Assembly: GCA_002306315.1 (NCBI GenBank)
Contig: DBRK01000026.1
Coordinates: 1-38,717 of the forward strand
Direction of reading: 5' to 3'
Origin: Patescibacteria group bacterium UBA1370
GTDB taxonomy: Bacteria > Patescibacteriota > Microgenomatia > UBA1400 > PJMF01
DNA length: 38,717 nt
Position 1 is the first letter of the stretch, and every line of letters starts with the position of its first letter. The notes beneath the pieces were generated by a model. That model saw only the letters and a list, made by a program, of their open reading frames with translations. It was not told where the DNA came from and made no database searches. Below are positions 32,040 through 38,717 of the stretch, one piece after another. A program made the translations under genes and the position numbers.

Positions 32040-32045
32040 TATAAT
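32040..32045 (+). promoter_or_regulatory. def-fmt -10 box at leaderless spacing
   Basis: Perfect TATAAT with the last T seven bases from ATG 32052; no ribosome site. A TTGGAC at 32013-32018 is 21 bases upstream, too far for a normal -35. Confidence 0.5.
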
Positions 32046-32051
32046 AATCTC

Positions 32052-32600
32052 ATGGAAATCATTACCATCCCACATCCCACCCTCCGGGACAAAGCGGAAC
32101 CAGTCACCGCAGCCGACGCAAAGGTTAAGAAATTTGCGGCGGATTTGCAAAAAACCTTGGTGACGACAAAAAACCCCAAGGGTGTTGGCCTAGCTGCACC
32201 CCAGGTCAATAAACTGTGGCGGATCTTTGCTACTCAAGTTGATGATAAGCCTCGGTTATTTATTAATCCGGAAATCACCTCCAAATCCTCCATTCTCACC
32301 CTGGGCCCAGACCCAGAAGACCCGATTATGGAGGGCTGCCTGTCTATCCCTAAGCTATACGGACCTGTCCCTCGGGCTGAGTGGGTAGAGCTAAGCTTTG
32401 ATGTCATCAAAGGCAATGAGCTAGTCAACCAGAAAGACCGGTTTGAAGATTATTTTGCCCGGGTGATTCAACATGAACTTGATCACCTGGATGGCGTGCT
32501 TTTTATTGATTACTCGCTGCAATATGACCTGCCTGTCTACCAGGAATTGGGTAAAGACGACTACCGCCAGGTAGAACGAGAGTTTTTGGAGCTAATTTAA
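32052..32600 (+). CDS. def: Peptide deformylase
   Basis: 182 residues. The three motifs are complete: GVGLAAPQ (44-51), EGCLSIP (94-100) with the metal-binding Cys, and QHELDHLDG (140-148) with the HExxH metal site. It removes the formyl group from nascent chains. The gap between motifs 1 and 2 has a small insertion (LTLGPDPEDP). It overlaps fmt by one base, pairing removal and addition of the formyl group in one transcript. Confidence 0.96.
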   Translation: MEIITIPHPTLRDKAEPVTAADAKVKKFAADLQKTLVTTKNPKGVGLAAPQVNKLWRIFATQVDDKPRLFINPEITSKSSILTLGPDPEDPIMEGCLSIPKLYGPVPRAEWVELSFDVIKGNELVNQKDRFEDYFARVIQHELDHLDGVLFIDYSLQYDLPVYQELGKDDYRQVEREFLELI

Positions 32601-33556
32601 TGCCTTTCACAGTTGTTGTTGCCGGCACTACCGAAAACACGGTCACTGCACTTTCCGCCCTCTGGCGAGATGAGCGATTTGAGATTGCTCACTTGATCAC
32701 GCCCGAACCCAAACCCATCGGCCGCAAACAAATAATAACCCGTAATCCTGTTCATGAATTTGCCATCGAAAACAATATCCCCGCTACCCTGGTAAAACAG
32801 AGGCTCACCCCGGAGTTGGCAGAAAATTTACTCTCCCGACATGACAAGCCCGATTTTCTGCTGGTGGTAGACTTTGGGTATCTAATTCCTCACACTTTAC
32901 TGAATTGGCCGGCTGTGGCTCCGGTTAATATCCACCCTTCTGATCTACCCCGCTGGCGCGGCAGTTCTCCCGGGCAGTTTGTCTTGTTGTACGACGAAAA
33001 AGAATCTGCGCTCAGCATCATCATTATGAATGAGGAGCTCGACCAGGGACCAATCATTACCCAAGAAAGTTTTACAGTCGATGAGAGCTGGACGCAAACT
33101 GAATATTATCGTTATGGTTTCGAAATTGCTGGCCGCCTGCTTCCCGACACCCTGGCAAAACTAGCTGACGGACTAATTCAGCCCACCCCGCAGCCCACTG
33201 AATCACCGACTCCAACCGCCAGTCGTCTCAAAAAGGCAGACGCTTTTATCGAATGGACAGTAGTATCAGCCGCTATGAGAGGTGATGACCAGAGGCAACC
33301 TCCGAAATTGAGTTCCGCAGTCTTGAACGCAGCCTTGTCGCATCACCGGTCCCTACCCATTCTCATCAGCCGTGCCACGCGGGCGTTTTGGCCATGGCCG
33401 GGTTTGTGGACTGTCATCAAAACCCCCAAGGGCCAGAAACGAATGAAAATCCTGGCCAGCCATGTCAAAAACAACAAGTTGGTGTTGGAAAAAGTTCAAA
33501 TTGAAGGCCAATTGCCGGCGCTCTGGAAGCAAGTCAAAAACTTCGCCAGCAACTAA
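32600..33556 (+). CDS. fmt: Methionyl-tRNA formyltransferase
   Basis: 318 residues. VNIHPSDLPRWRGSSP (109-124) is the formyl-folate catalytic block (N110, H112), and EELDQGPII supplies the catalytic Asp. The C-terminal 100 residues form the tRNA-binding domain (PWPGLWT). FGYLIP replaces the usual YGxILP loop. It formylates Met-tRNA for initiation and is translationally coupled to def (the TAATG overlap). Its presence shows that formyl-Met initiation is retained. Confidence 0.94.
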   Translation: MPFTVVVAGTTENTVTALSALWRDERFEIAHLITPEPKPIGRKQIITRNPVHEFAIENNIPATLVKQRLTPELAENLLSRHDKPDFLLVVDFGYLIPHTLLNWPAVAPVNIHPSDLPRWRGSSPGQFVLLYDEKESALSIIIMNEELDQGPIITQESFTVDESWTQTEYYRYGFEIAGRLLPDTLAKLADGLIQPTPQPTESPTPTASRLKKADAFIEWTVVSAAMRGDDQRQPPKLSSAVLNAALSHHRSLPILISRATRAFWPWPGLWTVIKTPKGQKRMKILASHVKNNKLVLEKVQIEGQLPALWKQVKNFASN

Positions 33557-33595
33557 TAAAACATTGGATAAAGTGGAAATCAAGTCCCCAATAGC

Positions 33596-33817
33596 TTACT
33601 CAGCTTTTTTGAGATTTTGAAAATGAGAAGTCACACCTGCTTTTTTCAGCTGGCGGAGCACCTTGGTTGGCACCCGCATCCGCTGTTTGACACCATCAAT
33701 AACCACTGTCACGGTGTGCAGATTGTATTTGAAGCCACGTTTGGTCCGGTTTTTCGCATGCGAAACATTGTGACCAATGTGAGCTGTTCTCGGGTATTTA
33801 AATGAATAGCTTGCCAT
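33596..33817 (-). CDS. rpmB: Ribosomal protein L28
   Basis: 73 residues. HIGHNVSHAKNRTKRGFKYNLHTV and RMRVPTKVLRQLKKAGV match L28. There is no CxxC pair, so this is the zinc-independent form. The frame is open to 33907, but ATG 33817 gives the family N-terminus (MASYSFKYPRT). TATAAT on the minus strand (33828-33833) ends 11 bases before the ATG, so the leader is about four bases. The gene is alone, between convergent fmt and divergent M50 protease genes. Confidence 0.93.
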   Translation of the reverse strand: MASYSFKYPRTAHIGHNVSHAKNRTKRGFKYNLHTVTVVIDGVKQRMRVPTKVLRQLKKAGVTSHFQNLKKAE

Positions 33818-33827
33818 AAGAGTTGTG

Positions 33828-33903
33828 ATTATATCATCAGCCTCAGGCAAGAGCAAATCTTTGCTTCCTCCGCCTCGCCCTTCCTTGCTCCATCCTTTAT
33901 AAT
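33828..33903. promoter_or_regulatory. Promoters of rpmB (minus) and the M50 protease gene (plus)
   Basis: Minus strand TATAAT at 33828-33833, 11 bases from ATG 33817. Plus strand TATAAT at 33898-33903, seven bases from ATG 33910. Neither gene has a ribosome site; -35 boxes are weak. Confidence 0.5.
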
Positions 33904-33909
33904 GCACCT

Positions 33910-34551
33910 ATGCTTCTTGGATTACTGTTTTCCAGCCCCCTGATGTTTGTGCTCCTTGCTGGGGCTTTGTTAATTTCCATTACCATTCATGAGTTTGCTC
34001 ATGCCTGGGTGGCAGACCGGCTTGGCGACCCGACGCCGCGATATCAAGGCAGGGTTTCACTGGATCCGCGGGCACACCTCGACCCTTTGGGTACAATTTC
34101 GCTCCTGCTGGTTGGGTTTGGCTGGGGCAAACCGGTGCCTTTTGATCCTTATAATCTCCGCGATCCTGAGCGAGATGGCGCTTTAATTGCGCTGGCGGGG
34201 CCGGCGTCAAATCTGATTTTCGCGTTGATAATTTCTATCGTCTTTGGCCTGGCAAACGCTGGTGGAACTCCGGCTGACATCAGCCTGCTGCTGATACAGA
34301 CCGTGGTTTTTATCAATGTGATGTTGGCAATTTTTAACCTGGTGCCGGTATATCCGCTCGACGGCAGTAAAATTGCCTTGGCTCTGCTGCCAAAAAATTT
34401 GGCTCTCGAATATGAAGCCTTCATGCAGCGCTACGGCACTTTGCTGCTCATCGCTCTTATTGTGCCTTGGTCAGGAAGTCAGTCGCCAATTTCACGATTA
34501 ATCATGCCGGCAATAGAAAGCATTGTCAGCCTGTATATGCAACTTTGGTAG
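33910..34551 (+). CDS. M50-family site-2-type membrane metalloprotease
   Basis: 213 residues with about five membrane segments. HEFAH (27-31) in the first helix and NLVPVYPLDGSKI (third ligand Asp) in a later helix form the intramembrane zinc site. The lack of a PDZ domain and the small size match the short S2P group common in bacteria. It cuts membrane-embedded proteins; the target is unknown. It is expected to be leaderless. The MBL gene follows 15 bases later. Confidence 0.9.
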   Translation: MLLGLLFSSPLMFVLLAGALLISITIHEFAHAWVADRLGDPTPRYQGRVSLDPRAHLDPLGTISLLLVGFGWGKPVPFDPYNLRDPERDGALIALAGPASNLIFALIISIVFGLANAGGTPADISLLLIQTVVFINVMLAIFNLVPVYPLDGSKIALALLPKNLALEYEAFMQRYGTLLLIALIVPWSGSQSPISRLIMPAIESIVSLYMQLW

Positions 34552-34566
34552 TCAACCCTAGTTAAT

Positions 34567-35193
34567 ATGCTGCAAGTCACCACCCTCTCTCTCGGTGAAC
34601 TCAACACCAATTGTTACTTAGCATGGTGCCCAATCACTCAGGAAGCCTTAATTATCGATCCAGCGGACAGCGCTGAGACCATCAGCGAGGAAATCCTGCG
34701 TTTGGGATTGCAGCCGCTAGCCATTCTCCTGAGCCACGGGCATTTCGACCACATACTCGGCACTTTGGAACTCAAGTTGGCTTTTAATTTACCGGCTTTT
34801 ATCCATCAAAAAGACTTGTTTTTGGTAGATACATCCTCCAATCGCAGCCAATTCTGGTTGAAGCGCCAAACCGACCCCGTACCCACTCCCGATGCCTCGC
34901 TGAGAGAAGGACAAAAGCTGGAGGTTGGTCACTATGCCCTGGAAGTGTTGGAATTGCCTGGGCATACACCGGGAAGTGTCGGCTTTTACGATCGGAAGAG
35001 CAATATTCTTTTTACCGGTGACACACTATTTGCGGATGGTGTCGGCCGGGCTGATCTAAGCTATTCGAGTCCTAAAGACCTGCAGCACTCCTTAAATAAA
35101 CTCAGAGTCTTGCCGCCGGACACCGAGATTTTTCCCGGCCATGGCCAATCGGCGTGGTTGGGTGATGCTCTCGCTTTTGCTTTCCTTGCTTAA
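34567..35193 (+). CDS. Metallo-beta-lactamase-fold hydrolase (glyoxalase II-like)
   Basis: 208 residues. HGHFDH (57-62), GHTPGS near 132, GDTLFADGVGR near 154 and PGHG near 194 provide the two-metal site of the MBL fold. The layout is that of short glyoxalase-II-like proteins (YcbL type) without the long substrate-binding C-terminus. Probably a thioester or related hydrolase. It follows the M50 gene closely and is probably co-transcribed; no clear ribosome site is seen. Confidence 0.88.
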   Translation: MLQVTTLSLGELNTNCYLAWCPITQEALIIDPADSAETISEEILRLGLQPLAILLSHGHFDHILGTLELKLAFNLPAFIHQKDLFLVDTSSNRSQFWLKRQTDPVPTPDASLREGQKLEVGHYALEVLELPGHTPGSVGFYDRKSNILFTGDTLFADGVGRADLSYSSPKDLQHSLNKLRVLPPDTEIFPGHGQSAWLGDALAFAFLA

Positions 35194-35468
35194 TTTATCC
35201 GCTGTCATCTTTAAGAGTTGGTAAGAAAATCAGTTTTTAGTTGGTAAAGCGCAAAATATTGCAGAATCCCGCATTTTCCAGGCGTGATTTTTCAGTATTT
35301 TATACAGATTAAACTGCTCATTTTCGATATAATTCTGCTTTTTTCTCAAGTAATATTATCTGAGTTTGGGTATTTTATTTGTGATGTGGTTTGCTCATAG
35401 TTTGCTGTAAATTGTAATAGTTTTTGCCCTTGCATTGATAAGAGTTACGTAATAATATTCACGCTCGT
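35194..35468. promoter_or_regulatory. AT-rich regulatory region upstream of the amidase gene
   Basis: TTGCAT (35430-35435), a 17-base spacer and TAATAT (35453-35458) form a good promoter ending 11 bases before ATG 35469. Upstream is a 20-base near-palindrome at 35345-35364 (CTCAAGTAAT then ATTATCTGAG), a TATAAT near 35325 and two GTTTGCT copies (about 35390-35406). I see no ORF of note. Confidence 0.45.
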
Positions 35469-36293
35469 ATGCAAAAGCCTGCCTGCCCGCGTACGGCTAA
35501 GCCGTACAAACTTTATACGAGTATTGTCAGCATTTTGCTGATGCTCGGAGTCGGCCAAACCGCCTCCCAAGAAGCGCAACTTACCCCCACAGCTGAATTC
35601 CAGAGCTTCTTTTCCGAACAGCTTTTTCAACTTGCGGATAATAGTGAAACCGTTGATCTCTCAAATAATCCACAATTTGCCACTATTAGAGACTTGCCTG
35701 ATTTTTCCGGCAAGGATCTCCGTGTAGGCCTGCAAGTCGGTCACATGGACAACAATAATCCACCGGAAGAACTAGCATGGCTGAAAGGCAACACCGGCGC
35801 TCGCGGCGGCGGCAAATGGGAGGCAGAAGCAATGAAAGAGATCGTCACAGTGGCTAAGACTATCTTGGAGCGACAAGGCGTGCAGGTTGATGTCTTACCA
35901 GCAATTGTTCCCCCCGGCTATGAAGCTGATGCATTTGTTTCCGTGCACGCTGACGGCAGTGACTCCAACCACGATGCTTCAGGTTACAAAGTAGCTCCTT
36001 CTGAATATGACCGCAGCGGCAGAGCCGGCAAACTCTCAGATGCACTCGCCCGTGTTTACGGCGAAGAAACACAAATGCGTTGGGACAGCAATATTACCGA
36101 AAACATGACCCAGTATTACTCATTCTCCCACCACCGTTTTCAGCATGCCATTGACCCGGATACCCCAGGAGTTTTGTTAGAAACCGGCTTTCTAACCAAC
36201 AGCCGCGACCGCCACTATCTGGTTGATAATCCGGATATTCCTGGCCGGGCGCTAGCCTATGGGGTGCTGCAATATTTAGAGGAAATTGATTAG
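35469..36293 (+). CDS. Exported N-acetylmuramoyl-L-alanine amidase (Amidase_3)
   Basis: 274 residues. A signal-like segment (15-31, ending GQTAS) and a linker precede the amidase domain from about residue 80. QVGHMD (H92), E118/E120 in KWEAEAMKE, SVHADG near 160, and VLLETGFLTNSRDR near 238 supply the zinc ligands and catalytic Glu of the Amidase_3 family. It cleaves the bond between MurNAc and L-Ala, for cell separation or wall turnover. There is no obvious wall-binding repeat. The ATG lies very near the predicted transcription start. Confidence 0.9.
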   Translation: MQKPACPRTAKPYKLYTSIVSILLMLGVGQTASQEAQLTPTAEFQSFFSEQLFQLADNSETVDLSNNPQFATIRDLPDFSGKDLRVGLQVGHMDNNNPPEELAWLKGNTGARGGGKWEAEAMKEIVTVAKTILERQGVQVDVLPAIVPPGYEADAFVSVHADGSDSNHDASGYKVAPSEYDRSGRAGKLSDALARVYGEETQMRWDSNITENMTQYYSFSHHRFQHAIDPDTPGVLLETGFLTNSRDRHYLVDNPDIPGRALAYGVLQYLEEID

Positions 36294-36371
36294 GTTCTTA
36301 CCTGCTTATCATGGTTTCTTAACGCCCTTTTTACCTGCCCTGACTACACTGTGTTGACAGAAAGGAACTAC

Positions 36372-36815
36372 ATGAGCAACACCGGCCTTGATACATTTGA
36401 CAAATCTGTGCAACAGACCAATCAGATTCTCAAGGACCTGGAACTGCAATTGGGATGGGAAAACCGCCGCGATCAAACTTTTGACTTGCTCCGCATCAGC
36501 CTGCAAGCGCTCCGAGACCGCTTGCCGGTTAATCCAGCTGTCCATCTCGGATCCGAGTTGCCGATGCTGATGCGTGGTTTGTATTATGAAGGTTGGGACC
36601 CGGATAAAGTCCCAGTTAAAATCAACAAGGAGTCGTTTTTGGAAAATATCCGTAGGGAATTCAAATACAACTCTGAGTTAAATATCGAAAAACTGGTGAA
36701 TATTGCTCTGGCTACCACTCTGCAAACTGTTTCCGATAACACGCAGCAGCAAATTCGCGAAGTTTTGCCGGAAGGCATTGCAAAATTGGTAGCAATGCCG
36801 GATAACAGCAGTTAA
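36372..36815 (+). CDS. DUF2267 family protein
   Basis: 147 residues. The family signature is very clear: TFDKSVQQTNQILKDLELQLGW at the start, then LQALRDRLPVNPAVHLGSELP (the VHLG block) and MRGLYYEGWDP near 70. DUF2267 proteins are soluble and helical, widespread, and often stress-associated, but their function is unproven. The frame is open to 36351, but ATG 36372 has an AAAGGA site. It lies between the amidase and GerMN genes. Confidence 0.9.
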   Translation: MSNTGLDTFDKSVQQTNQILKDLELQLGWENRRDQTFDLLRISLQALRDRLPVNPAVHLGSELPMLMRGLYYEGWDPDKVPVKINKESFLENIRREFKYNSELNIEKLVNIALATTLQTVSDNTQQQIREVLPEGIAKLVAMPDNSS

Positions 36816-36850
36816 GACTTTTCCAACGAAATTATAGAAGCGCAAAAGTT

Positions 36851-36900
36851 TATAATAACAGTAGCCAATATTTATCTGCTTTGGCGCAGAGAAAGAGGTT
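36851..36900 (+). promoter_or_regulatory. Promoter and leader of the GerMN-domain gene
   Basis: TATAAT at 36851-36856, predicted start near 36863, then a leader of about 40 bases ending in GAAAGAGG upstream of ATG 36903. In contrast to its neighbours this gene has both a leader and a ribosome site. Confidence 0.45.
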
Positions 36901-36902
36901 TC

Positions 36903-37496
36903 ATGAAACCCCTAAACAAATCAATCCTTATTATTGGCGGCTTAATAGCTGGAGGACTGATAATCCTGGTAATTTTCTCAACAAATCGGGTGCAAACAGA
37001 AAATCCCCTCAGTCCGTTCAATCCTGATATTACACCCGGATCCCCTGCTGTATCTGACAACCCTGAAAAATCAGCACTACTCTATGTCGTCGCCTTGGAA
37101 GGCTCAGATGCGGCAACATCTGCTAATCCAGGCACAATTATTGGGTGCAATGACGCTCTTGCATCCATTGCCGTCTCATTAGCCGGTGATAACACGCAAA
37201 ATAAAATCAGGAATGCCTTGCAACAATTGTTGGAGCTGGATAAGGATGTGCAAAATGATAGCGGCCATGTTTACTACAATGCCTTGGCACAGTCTGATCT
37301 ACGGGTTGAAACCGTCCGAGTGTCTGGCAACCAAGCTGAAATCATGCTAACCGGAGAAGTTTCGCTTGGCGGTACTTGTGACACTCCGCGGTTCATGGAA
37401 CAGCTTCGGACTACTGTAGAACAATTTCCTGGAATAGAAAAAGCCAACTTTTTCATTAACGGCGAAACCATGGAAGAGGCTCTTTCTTTGCGGTAA
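36903..37496 (+). CDS. Membrane-anchored GerMN-domain protein
   Basis: 197 residues. One N-terminal membrane segment (7-26), a short Pro/Ser linker, and a GerMN domain (about 55-190): DALASIAVSLAGDNTQNKIRNALQQLLEL, then DLRVETVRVSGNQAEIMLTG and CDTPRFMEQLRTTVEQF, ending KANFFINGE. In spore formers the domain occurs in GerM; in non-sporulating CPR bacteria it probably has an envelope role. C82 and C159 may pair. It converges on the ketobutyrate ligase gene. Confidence 0.85.
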   Translation: MKPLNKSILIIGGLIAGGLIILVIFSTNRVQTENPLSPFNPDITPGSPAVSDNPEKSALLYVVALEGSDAATSANPGTIIGCNDALASIAVSLAGDNTQNKIRNALQQLLELDKDVQNDSGHVYYNALAQSDLRVETVRVSGNQAEIMLTGEVSLGGTCDTPRFMEQLRTTVEQFPGIEKANFFINGETMEEALSLR

Positions 37497-37514
37497 AACC
37501 CGGCAGCAAAAAGC

Positions 37515-38717
37515 TCAATCCGCTTGATTTAGGGCAGCCACAAAGAATTTAATATCATCTTCTGTGTGAGCGGCGCTGATCTGCACTCTGATTTCATCCT
37601 TACCGGCTGGAACAACCGGATAACTGATGGTGGTAACTAATATTCCTGCTGCGAACAGCTTGGCAGCCAATTCCTTTGCCTTCTCGGGGTCGCCAATTAA
37701 TATCGGCTGAATGGGATGAATTGATTCCGCGGCAAACGCATAACCTGTGGTTTTCATTAATTGCTTAAACAGCTCAACATTAGCAGCGGATTTTTTTAAT
37801 AGCTCCTGGCCTTCCGACCTCTCCAGCAACTCTACAGCCGCCAATCCTGCCCCAGCCGTGCCAGGAGAAATGGAATTTGAATAAATGTAGGTCGCTGCCG
37901 ATTCCCGCAGGTAATCAATCACCACTTGGTCCGCCACCACATAGCCGCCATCTGCACCCAGAGCTTTGCCCAGCGTCCCCACCAAGACATCTGTCCTGGC
38001 ACCACTGGCTTCCTCAGTCCCGCGGCCAGTGCTGCCAAAAGCCCCAATCCCATGAGCATCATCCACAATCAATAACACTCCTTCCTCATATTTGGCATCA
38101 TACTCAGCAATCACCCGGCGGATAGCCTGAAGATCCTGGTATTCACCCAGCATGCTGAAAATTCCGTCAGTCACCACTAGGGCGCGTTTGTGCTGCCCCA
38201 CCCCGGATTCGAGCTGCGCCGCTAAATCGGCAGCATCCAAATGCTTGAAAATCTTGCGCATCTCTTTGGGGTGGTTGGCAATGCGGATACCGTCGATGAT
38301 ACTACGGTGATTCAGTTCATCGGAAATGACCAAAACATCGTTGTGCACTAGTGAATCCCGGCTTTGGCCGGTAATCAACGCAAAAAGCACCGCCATATTG
38401 GCCGCGAAAGCAGAAGAAAACACCATGGCTGCTTCCCGACCATGAAAACGAGCCAGCGCTTTTTCCAAATCATGGTGCACCTGCAATGTGCCGGATATGA
38501 AGCGGACAGCACCCGGTCCGGTGCCGTATTTTTCTGACGCCGCTTGTTCACCAGCTTTGAGGCTTGGATGAAAACGCAGGCCGAGGTAGTCGTTGGAGTT
38601 GAAGATCCGGTATTCTTTATCGTCAACAATCGCCCGAGGCGCCGGGTCGGAGGTAAAGCCAGAGATGATTTTTTCCGCGCGTTTACTGGTTTTGGCGCCG
38701 TCTACCCGCTCCAGCTC
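37515..38717 (-). CDS. 2-amino-3-ketobutyrate CoA ligase / alpha-oxoamine synthase family enzyme (5' end cut by the window)
   Basis: 400 residues visible, open to the window edge; only a short N-terminal part is missing by comparison with KBL enzymes. NSNDYLGLRFHP, ISDELNHRSIIDGIR, VDDAHGIGAFGSTGRG (Asp and His that bind PLP), TLGKALGADGGY (the PLP lysine) and EIRVQISAAHT are the family blocks. KBL joins glycine and acetyl-CoA or the reverse. AONS (biotin) and other members are alternatives, but the C-terminal block and TLGKALG favour KBL. No threonine dehydrogenase is nearby. Confidence 0.85.
   Translation of the reverse strand, partial: ELERVDGAKTSKRAEKIISGFTSDPAPRAIVDDKEYRIFNSNDYLGLRFHPSLKAGEQAASEKYGTGPGAVRFISGTLQVHHDLEKALARFHGREAAMVFSSAFAANMAVLFALITGQSRDSLVHNDVLVISDELNHRSIIDGIRIANHPKEMRKIFKHLDAADLAAQLESGVGQHKRALVVTDGIFSMLGEYQDLQAIRRVIAEYDAKYEEGVLLIVDDAHGIGAFGSTGRGTEEASGARTDVLVGTLGKALGADGGYVVADQVVIDYLRESAATYIYSNSISPGTAGAGLAAVELLERSEGQELLKKSAANVELFKQLMKTTGYAFAAESIHPIQPILIGDPEKAKELAAKLFAAGILVTTISYPVVPAGKDEIRVQISAAHTEDDIKFFVAALNQAD

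Noticed and set aside
1..38717. tRNA, rRNA, insertion sequences or phage genes
   Set aside because: I saw no T-arm-like GTTCGAA context with cloverleaf pairing, no rRNA segments, and no transposase, integrase or phage structural motifs.

Overview
The window looks like chromosome of a Patescibacteria (CPR) bacterium, most likely of the Microgenomates group. The evidence is compact housekeeping genes, a lineage-style O-antigen-ligase/TPR fusion, a GT-C glycosyltransferase, a MurF-like ligase without its N-terminal domain, small Gln/Glu-rich proteins of no known family, and GC content near 50 percent by eye. This placement is by gene content and style only; there is no rRNA or tRNA gene here. 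TGA acts as a stop (for example in hpf), so the UGA-to-Gly code of Gracilibacteria is not in use. I see no mobile element, CRISPR array, prophage or gene decay. No gap longer than 300 bases lacks a gene; the longest are 35194-35468 and 6699-6949.

Layout. 81-5416: msrB, two proteins of unknown function, a possible GT-B transferase, a GT-C membrane glycosyltransferase, a phosphoribosyltransferase and a small GlsB/YeaQ-like membrane protein. 5529-10910: a RecD/Dda-type helicase, a lipoprotein behind a structured leader, cysS, three low-complexity proteins and hpf. 11083-18707: recR, an HD-domain protein, then a concentration of dTMP-supply genes on both strands (tmk, a MazG-like protein, dut, folA, a fused dCMP deaminase, thyA) together with an RfaE-type nucleotidyltransferase and a HIT-like protein. 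18748-22784: nadD, topA, dprA. 22832-28557: a MurF-like ligase, then mreB-mreC-mreD-pbp2 transcribed leftward, the cell-elongation machinery. 28646-31987: a helical protein, an O-antigen-ligase/TPR protein and a GNAT acetyltransferase. 32052-35193: def-fmt, rpmB, an M50 membrane protease and a metallo-beta-lactamase-fold hydrolase. 35469-38717: a cell-wall amidase, a DUF2267 protein, a GerMN-domain protein and an edge-truncated 2-amino-3-ketobutyrate CoA ligase-like enzyme.

The genes fit together as envelope growth (MurF-like, PBP2, MreBCD, amidase, glycosyltransferases), DNA precursor supply (dCMP deaminase and dUTPase make dUMP, ThyA makes dTMP with FolA recycling folate, Tmk phosphorylates), DNA maintenance (RecR, DprA, TopA, helicase) and translation (CysS, Def, Fmt, L28, HPF).

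The most interesting structure is regulatory. Many first-in-operon genes have a -10 box placed so that the predicted transcription start falls on or within a few bases of the start codon, so leaderless mRNAs look common, while other genes carry clear Shine-Dalgarno sites. Two intergenic regions apply the same design to miniature ORFs: an 8-codon ORF ending directly against a strong terminator upstream of hpf, and a 20-codon ORF followed by a terminator upstream of the HD-domain gene. Both look like candidate attenuators built on leaderless leader peptides.
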